A program made the position numbers and the translations under genes. Below, piece by piece: positions 57,507 to 64,000 of a stretch of 64,000 bases of DNA. Source of the stretch: Armigeres subalbatus (taxonomy: Eukaryota; Arthropoda; Insecta; Diptera; Culicidae); contig NW_026942958.1 in the NCBI RefSeq assembly GCF_024139115.2, forward strand, positions 62,001-126,000. The letters are read 5' to 3'. How positions within the stretch are numbered: position 1 is the first letter of the stretch; every line of letters starts with the position of its first letter. The notes beneath the pieces are model-generated. The model worked only from the letters and a program-made list of their open reading frames with translations. It searched no databases and was not told where the DNA came from.

Positions 57507-57790
57507 TTACCTGCGTGTCTGGATCCTTCTAGAGGCCGGACAAGCCTGGACACCGGTGAGGTGTCTGTTGTTTGTACCCGTGGGACAGATCAGACACCTC
57601 GGTGCAGCCTGACAGGTGCGAGCTTGGTGGCCTTCAGCTCCACACCTACGGTTTAGCTTACTGCGATTAGGGCATTTACATTCATAAGACTTATGACCGT
57701 TGCAAAGACACCTGAAGCAGGCCTGAAGTCGTTGGCTTATGCTTAGCGGACATACCGACCAACCCACTTTCAGTTTAGTCCTATCCATTA
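57507..57790 (-). pseudogene. ORF1 zinc-knuckle part
   Basis: The peptide contains CFRCLCNGHKSYEC, a full CX2CX4HX4C knuckle, then RRCGAEGHQARTC, in which the first cysteine of the second knuckle is replaced by Asn, and then CLIC of a third, incomplete one. Three such knuckles end ORF1 in R1-type elements and bind nucleic acid. It is out of frame with both the coiled-coil part above (frames at 57781-58014 and 58011-59036) and the endonuclease below. Confidence 0.75.
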
Positions 57791-58010
57791 CCTTCTTGGG
57801 CTGAGCCTGAGGTACTTAGAATGGAGCAACCTGCATTCCGCGAAGCTTTGCGTAACCGAACCGTAGATTCCTGGATCTCGACATTGCACTGATCTCTCAG
57901 TGCGTCGACCAGGTCTCGAGCCTCGGTTACTTCATCCAGGCCCTTGCACTGGATGTTCGAAACTGGACATAGGGCTCTTACTTGAACCCCATCGCCCAGG
58001 ACTTCCTCTG

Positions 58011-58988
58011 TCAACTTTTGTACTCAGAACTCTTCTGAGCAGCATCCCGCTTCAAGACGAGAATCATCTCGCCTCTCCGCGTCCTTCGGATGCAGTTGAC
58101 ATCCTCTCCTAGGCCAGTGAGTTTGTCATTAACTCTCATGGCCTTCAAGACTTCGGCGTAGCTCTTGTCGTCAGTACTGACGATAATCGCCTCACCTCTA
58201 TCTTTACGCCTACCACCGACATTGGAAGGTTCACCTGTCGTCTTCTGGGCTCTACCCTTCTTAACGGTGGCGCGTATCGCTCCGCCTGCCGCTTTCTCTG
58301 CGGTCTGCTGTCGTTGTCGTCTCGCCTTCTTGGGGTTCACGACTTCCCTCCAGGGTAAGTCTTCCTCCCGGCGAGCTTCAGTGGTCCTCACTGGTGGAGG
58401 CACTGGGTTCAACGGCTTGAGATGGCCATCCTTTCGCTCGACCTTCTTCCTTCTCGCTGACTTCGGGGCTGCGGAATTCTCGACAGCTGTTTTCAGGTTC
58501 GCCTCCTGCGTAACCTTACTCAGCTTCGGGGTCGCTCCCGTTACAGCCATCCTCTTGCGGAGTTCCTCGACCTGGCTCTCCGCCAGTCGTTTACCCTCGG
58601 ACAAGAGACGGATTTTCAATTCCGCCTCCTCTTTATCCTTATCCGCCTGCTTCCGCTCCTTGACGAGTTTGCGGAGCTCCTTCTCTGCACTCTTACTGGC
58701 CTCTAGTAGGGACCTCCACTCCGTTTTGGCCTCAACTACTAGGGCACAGAGTGCCTGTACAGCAAGTTTCAAGTCCTTGCTGTAGTTAACCCGGTTGTCT
58801 AGGAAGGACATAATCACGTCGGATACTTCCGTGACTACTTCCATCGTGTGACCACCGCGTTCTTCGTGGTTCGCCATCACAGATTTGATGACGCGGGTCA
58901 GGGTAGGGCCGTCCATCTTTACTTCAACCGGCACCTCCTCAGACCCTCCACGGTGGCACCGCCCTCTGCCAATACCGGAATGACTCAT
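58011..58988 (-). CDS. R1-type ORF1 N-terminal part
   Basis: The frame is open for 341 codons from 59036, but its first ATG lies inside the presumed target duplication, so I place the element's own start at the ATG at 58988 (MSHSGIG) or at 58916 (MDGPTLTRV). The product has a helical, charged coiled-coil-like part (KERKQADKDKEEAELKIRLL), then a basic Arg/Lys-rich stretch and ends EYKS. The RNA-binding region and zinc knuckles continue in other frames at 58014-57507. Known role: ORF1 packages the element RNA. At least one indel near 58012 separates it from the rest. Confidence 0.75.
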   Translation of the reverse strand: MSHSGIGRGRCHRGGSEEVPVEVKMDGPTLTRVIKSVMANHEERGGHTMEVVTEVSDVIMSFLDNRVNYSKDLKLAVQALCALVVEAKTEWRSLLEASKSAEKELRKLVKERKQADKDKEEAELKIRLLSEGKRLAESQVEELRKRMAVTGATPKLSKVTQEANLKTAVENSAAPKSARRKKVERKDGHLKPLNPVPPPVRTTEARREEDLPWREVVNPKKARRQRQQTAEKAAGGAIRATVKKGRAQKTTGEPSNVGGRRKDRGEAIIVSTDDKSYAEVLKAMRVNDKLTGLGEDVNCIRRTRRGEMILVLKRDAAQKSSEYKS

Positions 58989-59369
58989 CGGAGGTAGCAG
59001 CGAGCATCCGCTTCGATGCCGAGTAGTGGGTGGCACCCTACAAGGCTAATCGGAGCGTCGATGAACATCAACAACATTTATGTTGTTGATGCAACGGTTA
59101 GTGACTAGGACCGGTCACGACATATACAACTGATGAATTCTCTTACCTTGTGAGTAGTATGTCTGTTCAATCCTTTTAATTTAATTTTTATTATCTATGG
59201 TGTTGTAACAGTTCACTTTTTGCGATTTGTGGATAGAGCTGATCGAGCTTATTTTTTGGATTGTTTACCGCGAACTGTCATTGAGGAGACTTGCCGTTGG
59301 ATTAGTGAACACAAATTATGTGCTGTATACAACTCACTACTACATGCACTATTTTGGTCGACTCACTGA

Positions 59370-59759
59370 AATGACTCACGTTAGGGTAAGGTTACACTAA
59401 TGTTACCCTAACGCAGACGTTTGAAATCAGCAAACGCCTAACACGATGTTGCAATATAGCGTAATTTTAGTCGAGGTTTACCCTAACGTGAATCATTTTC
59501 TTAGGCTCATGAGGTAACATGTTACCCTAAAGTTCGGGTTATGTTAGGCTCATTCTCCTTACTGGGAGTAAGGAGAATGAGCCTAACATGACCCGAACTT
59601 TAGGGTAACATGTTACCTCATGAGCCTAAGAAAATGATTCACGTTAGGGTAAACCTCGACTAAAATCACGCTATATTGCAACATCGTGTTAGGCGTTTGC
59701 TGATTTCAGACGTCTGCGTTAGGTAACATTAGTGTAACCTTACCCTAACGTGAGTCATT
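59370..59759. mobile_element. Near-perfect palindrome, 390 bp
   Basis: The left half starting AATGACTCACGTTAGGGTAA is matched by its complement down to 59759; over about 193 bases per arm I count four differences (one indel, three substitutions). Only GGG separates the arms at the centre (TCCTTACT-GGG-AGTAAGGA). The word TTAGGGTAA and its complement occur several times per arm. There is no coding sequence. A foldback MITE is the simplest reading, but no clear target duplication flanks it. Confidence 0.85.
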
Positions 59760-59767
59760 AGGCTTTC

Positions 59768-59930
59768 AGCGATCGTGTACGTACACGCACGTTTCACTCA
59801 CACTTTTACTCGGTTTGTTTGCAACCACGAGCAGCTGTCACGGCAAAATCAAATGGGATTGTTTGCAACCACGACCCTGCGTTCGTGTTGGTGAGAAATG
59901 TCGGCGAGACCCTAATTTTGTGAGCCGATA
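59768..59930 (+). repeat. Dispersed repeat family D2, direct copy
   Basis: It carries CACTCACACTTTTACTC, TTGTTTGCAACCACGAGCAG, TGGGATTGTTTGCAACCACG and GTGTTGGTGAGAAATGTCGG, the complement of 26570-26715. It touches the palindrome on its left. Confidence 0.65.
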
Positions 59931-59984
59931 GAAATCATGTTAATGTAGTGGTGAGCGCATACTTTTTCACTAATACCAATGTCA

Positions 59985-61720
59985 ATCCATCTTTGGTGAC
60001 AGTTGGATGTAAACATTCCAAGACCAGTGCCAACAGAAATCGCTCGGAGTGTCCGGAGAAGTGGAACGTAGCAGCACAGAAGGAAAAGATCCCGGAGACG
60101 GTAGTCTGTTAAAGTGTGATAGTGATGAAGAGGATGAAGACGATTTCGCTGCATTCGACGAGGACATTATCCACAGTGGAAATGGAGATTGAGGCTCGCC
60201 CAGAAAAAACATCAAAAATTCATTGTGGTTACCTCCTCGAAGCCACTGCTACCAATCGGATCACCAATCCCATCGGTGGGGCGCGATTCTGCTGTTGCGC
60301 CAGGAGTAGGGACAGTAACAGGGACGGCAACAGTAACACAAAAGCAGGAAAACATCGAAATGGAATTCGGTTTGATGGACTTCGGGGCTATACCGGCGGT
60401 TGAAAGTGGCGCTGAAATTAGTGAACTAAGCGGAAAGACAACGTTGGCGATGACTGCTGCCAATTATTCCAAATCTTGATAGCAACAGCAAAAATAAGGG
60501 TAAAATGTATTATATTACGCCATCCGGGAAGAAATTGCGCACTCCACTACTTTGCATTAATCGCCACGGCATTGACGCTATGGGATATGGAACTGCATAT
60601 CGATCAGTGTAATTGTAATTTTTATTAGGAACGATAACCGGTTAGTTTACTCTTATTATCGGGTAAAGGAAGTGATATGAAAAACTGAGAAATTAAGAAC
60701 AGTCCTGCTGATAGCATAACGATTCTGAAGCCGGTGCCAGGAGTAGACGAAGTACCTGTTGCGAATAGTTTAAACCCTTCCGATACTCCAGCACAGGTCG
60801 AAATTGTCCCTTTCATCACCGTCACCTGCATTGTTGATCAGTCACTTTCTAAGACCTAGCTGAAAATCTCTGAAAATATAGAAGATTGTGTTTGCTACCA
60901 CCTGGAAACACAGTAGCCCGCTTTTTCAAATGTGGTATTTTTTAAAAGTATTATGTTTATTTCTAGGATAGCCTACGATCGAGACAGAAAAGAAAACTAG
61001 CAGCAGCAGCCAATGTACTCAACAACCCCACCGCCCCAGCGGCATTCCACCCATAAGCAGAGTAATCATTTGGTGAACCACTCGTAACCATCACCCCTAG
61101 TACGTTTAACCGGGTAAGCCCCCACATGGCAATACCGGGCTAAGGAGTCCTGATGCCGCCGCAGCCGAAAAGCTATCCATCGCCGTACGTGTCATCGTAC
61201 AATTCGCAGACCATGATGTAAACGCAACTACCGATGCATCCGGGCAAGCTTAGCCGTCACCACACCATTTGTAGATGAACCCGATATAGCCACCACCAAG
61301 TAACAATAGTAGCAGCATATGATGGTCCAGTAGCAGCAGATTTTAATGTCACAGCAGCAAGAAAATCACTACATTACCTATGCAAACATGAACGGAATGA
61401 TGAATACGGAAATGACCCTACCGCAATCACACTACATGAATCAACAGATGTCACACAATCAGCAACACCTTCAGGTTTCTGACTATCCGACGCAGCAGCA
61501 GTAACAACCAAGTGGTCACATGACTCCCTATCAGGTTGCTTTGCCGCTCTCCGGCAGCCCACCGCGGCAGAACGTCCCTCCCCAGCAATGTATACGGCAA
61601 GGATGACAAAACCTGGGGATCGTTAGTTCCGAGTGAGTGGTAAGATGAGTACTGCAGTAACGAATGCGTCATCACACACTCCCGGGATGTATTCGTAGGC
61701 CGTTTTATCACTCAAAGATG
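59985..61720 (+). pseudogene. Decayed intronless copy of an unidentified host gene
   Basis: Protein-like stretches follow each other in changing plus-strand frames without introns: an acidic part DSDEEDEDDFAAFDED (near 60120); VVTSSKPLLPIGSPIPSVG and MEFGLMDFGAIPAVESG (60219-60475); NKGKMYYITPSGKKLR (near 60495), which resembles the start of MBD-type domains; SITILKPVPGVDEVP (near 60715); then a Gln/Met/Pro-rich region (KSYPSPYVSSYNSQTMM near 61165; ENHYITYANMNGMM near 61365; QNVPPQQ near 61570). Several in-frame stops are TAG or TAA next to Gln codons. I do not recognise the parent gene. A processed pseudogene is the best explanation; a damaged real gene is possible. Confidence 0.6.
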
Positions 61721-63014
61721 AACTATTGTGATATAAAAAAAGTATTTACTGTCGCATTTGTACAAGGCGTACAATTTGGAGAATTTGAAACGCATGATTT
61801 GGACATAATTGGATAGCAATTTGATTGTGAACTATTTGTATGAGGATGGGGGAATTTGAATCAGGTGTTGTTGGCCTCGTAAAACAATTAACCAAATAGC
61901 AGAATATTTTGAAAAACTTAGAACGTCTAATTCGAACTCGGTAACTTTTTTCGGGTCGGTCACTAAAAGACTATTCTTTAGAGGCCCAGTCACTTATGAC
62001 GCTTTTTCAATATAATCCAGGATTTTCTACCTTACATCGTTGAGATATTGATAAAAGAAACTTCTCATTCATGAATCTGGGGGCGATGCCCACGTACCTA
62101 ACGTCTTACCAACGCTGCGTGTATGTGGTGTTTTTTTTGTTGGGGCGTAGAACCACTGCATCCATGGAGTTGAACTTTTGTGTTTTTGTGTTTCGTGCAC
62201 GTGGTGTTTAAAGGACGCTGCGTTCACGGGGCTTGGAAAACTGCTACGTGAGCATCGGCCCTTAGTGCTTCTGTGCCCTGTGACCTGCTTGAAAGCTTTT
62301 ATCGTGGTCGATAGCCCGCTATCACCTTAACATGTGGACAAGTTAGAGGTTGATCAATTTCCCGTATTTATTTTGAAGGTAAGCAAACAAACTAGGTTAA
62401 GAAAAACGAAGTCAAAACACATGTTATTTATCGATTTAAAAAATTATTTATTGTAAATATTTTGTTAGAAACATTTTACAGATAAATTTGAATATTTAGC
62501 TTTTTTTTGTGTTGCAATTCATGAAAATAACTGTGTTCGTATAACTACACTTGCTCATTTTTCTTCTTTTTTTGAAATTCAATCTTTGACTTCCATTTAA
62601 AATATAAAATACATGTATCTGCATTTTTGCTTCGTTAACAGTAATATTAAATGCATTTGTCCATTTGGTTGGAAATGTTTTCTACTGATCTGTTTGTAAG
62701 ATAATGACATCGGGCCAAAGACTTCAACGACGCCCTCACCGTGTTCATTCGACATAGTTGAAATCAACAATTGCAGAAGAATTCTATAGACAGAGAAAAC
62801 AATATTTTAAAGAATAGTGTACAGCGCATTGACAAAATGTCCCTACTTGAAGTACCATAATAATATCAAGTCGACCATTAGTTGAAAATCGCTTCTGAAG
62901 TTTATATATGATCTGTAAAGATTCATATGTAATGATCTGTAAAGAAAGAAGGAAACAGGGAAATTTCACTTTAAAACCAGCTTCTCCAACAATCAATAGT
63001 ATGTCCTTTATGAT
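61721..63014. other. Repeat remnants, no gene
   Basis: 61945-62000 has GTCACTAAAAGACT-type words like those at 2508-2600. 62100-62280 is a diverged copy of the repeat at 48640-48840. The remainder is AT-rich and shows nothing I can name. Confidence 0.4.
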
Positions 63015-63255
63015 ACCTACCTAAACACCTGGTTGGCTACACCGTCGATACACTTATGCCTAGCGTATTGTAGAGCTCCACCATCGACTGTCTTGGGCGA
63101 TCTTCCTCCAGTCCCAGGTCCGATTCCATCTCATGCAGCCAGCGTGTCCATGGTCTTCCACGAAGTCGCCGGCGTCTATCCGGTTCTCTGGTAAATATTC
63201 GCTATTCATTCTTCCAACATTCGCACTAAGTGAGCAGCCCACTGAAGTCTGGGGT
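63015..63255 (-). mobile_element. Non-LTR element C-terminal fragment
   Basis: On the minus strand, with two frame changes, one can read a basic GRPWTRWLHEMESDLGLEED stretch after EYLPENR, a pattern common downstream of the RT in RTE-like elements (GRP-TRW-D/E). About 80 codons are covered and all else is missing. Confidence 0.55.
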
Positions 63256-63363
63256 ATTTAATTTTATTCACAATATTTTATTCTTTGAACACCGCATACA
63301 GCTCGTAATTCATGCGTCTGTGTCACACACCAGTTGCTGGTTTTTTACCTAGTATTGTATGCA

Positions 63364-63954
63364 GCGGTAGCCTAGCGGTAAAATGCGCGGTTATAAAGCA
63401 AGACCATGCTGAGGGTGGCTGGGTTCGATTCCCGGTGCCGGTCTAAGCTATTTTCGGTTTGGAAATTGTCTCGACCTCCCTGAGCATAAAAGTATCATCG
63501 TGTTTGCCTTATGATATAAGAATGCAAAAGTGGAAACTAGGGGCCCTCCTTAGCCGTGCGGTAAGACGCGCGGCTACAAAGCAAGACCATGCTGAGGGTG
63601 GCTGGGTTCGATTCCCGGTGCCAGTTTAGACAATTTTCGGATTGGAAATTGTCTCGACTTCCCTGGGCATAAAAGTATCATCGTGTTAGCCTCATGATAT
63701 ACGAATGCAAAAATGGTAACTTGGCTTAGAAACCTCGCAGTTAATAACTGTGGAAGTGCTTAATGAACACTAAGCTGCGAGGCGGCTCTGTCCCAGTGTG
63801 GGGATGTAATGCCAATAATAATAAGAAGAAAAGTGGAAACTTGGCTTAGAAACCTCGCGGTTAATAGCTGTAGGAAGCGCTGAATGGACACTAAGCAGCG
63901 AGGCGGCAATGGCCCAGTGGGGGATGTAATGCCAATAAGAAGAAGAAGAAGTAA
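63364..63954 (+). mobile_element. Feilai-like SINE (outer copy, split)
   Basis: The outer copy starts GCGGTAGCCTAGCGGTAAAA, runs to GCAAAAGTGGAAACT at 63538, and resumes at 63842 with TGGCTTAGAAACC to end CCAATAAGAAGAAGAAGAAG. ATTGTATGCA occurs on both sides (63354-63363 and 63955-63964), a 10-bp target duplication. The tRNA-like head has TAGCGGTAAAATGCGCGG and GGGTTCGATTCCCGG boxes. Confidence 0.92.
63539..63828 (+). mobile_element. Feilai-like SINE (inner copy)
   Basis: This is a complete copy from AGGGGCCCTCCTTAGCCGTG to AATAATAATAAGAAG inside the outer SINE. AAAAGTGGAAACT flanks it (63526-63538 and 63829-63841), a 13-bp target duplication that occurs once in the reconstructed outer element. 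The head keeps both RNA polymerase III box-like sequences. Confidence 0.93.
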
Positions 63955-64000
63955 ATTGTATGCAACATTTTTCGCTCGAAAACCCCCAAAACTGTCCGGT

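Larger units (their letters stand above)
54117..59027 (-). mobile_element. R1-type non-LTR retrotransposon, nearly full length
   Basis: On the minus strand the order is ORF1 with zinc knuckles, endonuclease, reverse transcriptase with a C-terminal zinc motif, a 3' region of about 430 bases and an A-rich tail (54121-54148). GGGTGGCACC is found at both ends (54107-54116 and 59028-59037) and is probably a 10-bp target duplication. ORF2 is split by at least two or three single-base changes, so this copy looks inactive but not old. The domain order and the GDFNAW and CCHC motifs point to the R1/Loa group; the exact clade needs a tree. Confidence 0.85.

Noticed and set aside
58165..58785. 206-codon plus frame
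   Set aside because: Opposite-strand shadow of the R1-type ORF1.
59370..59759. Telomere-like sequence
   Set aside because: TTAGGG appears as single words inside a palindrome and not as a tandem array.

Overview
This window looks like TE-dominated nuclear DNA from a mosquito, most likely an Aedes species. The reasons are several copies of a tRNA-derived SINE whose head, body and (AAG)n-like tail match the Aedes Feilai family as I know it, many fragments of one RTE/JAM-like non-LTR family, BEL/Pao, Ty3/gypsy, Ty1/copia and R1-type retroelements, several foldback MITEs with resolvable target duplications, and long satellite arrays. There are no bacterial operons, no CRISPR array and no intact functional RNA gene. 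Species-level assignment is not possible by eye.

Layout. 0-15 kb: sparse minus-strand exon candidates of a possible host gene (213-363, 998-1320, 14623-14838), separated by introns packed with a BEL/Pao remnant (2.7-5.1 kb), SINEs, an RTE-like element (9.7-11.8 kb) and a 1.6-kb TTAA-flanked foldback element. 15-19 kb: non-LTR fragments, a 25-N assembly gap at 17880-17904, and a Ty1/copia 3' end. 19-22.3 kb: a 3.2-kb almost pure pyrimidine simple-sequence block. 22.5-26.1 kb: a Ty3/gypsy pol region with its catalytic residues visible but with broken frames. 26-31.4 kb: unassigned retroelement-like DNA with a 38-codon repeat, then a 1.8-kb element with terminal inverted repeats. 31.7-32.9 kb: a 5' UTR-like exon with an upstream ORF, a short coding start and a consensus splice donor, the best candidate for a live host gene. 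33-36.5 kb: a Harbinger-like element, an RpL5 retropseudogene and a SINE split by a foldback MITE. 36.65-46.6 kb: a 24-bp satellite array with repeated orientation switches and nested palindromes, interrupted by a SINE and an hAT-like MITE. 46.6-50 kb: RTE fragments and small repeats. 50.1-53.4 kb: an AT-rich array. 54.1-59.0 kb: a nearly complete R1-type LINE on the minus strand. 59.4-61.7 kb: a 390-bp near-perfect palindrome, then a decayed gene copy. 62-64 kb: repeats, an RTE tail and a SINE nested in another SINE.

Most long open frames here are by-products of simple repeats: the 1101-, 984- and 690-codon frames at 19-22 kb and all frames at 36.6-46.6 kb. They are not annotated as genes. 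The element proteins form the usual retrotransposition modules (nucleic-acid-binding ORF1, APE endonuclease and RT; or protease, RT, RNase H and integrase), and nearly all are disabled by single-base indels or stops. I found no convincing new multi-gene system. The most unusual features are architectural: the nested palindromes in the 24-bp satellite, the nearly arm-identical palindrome at 59.4 kb, and several cleanly dated nested insertions.
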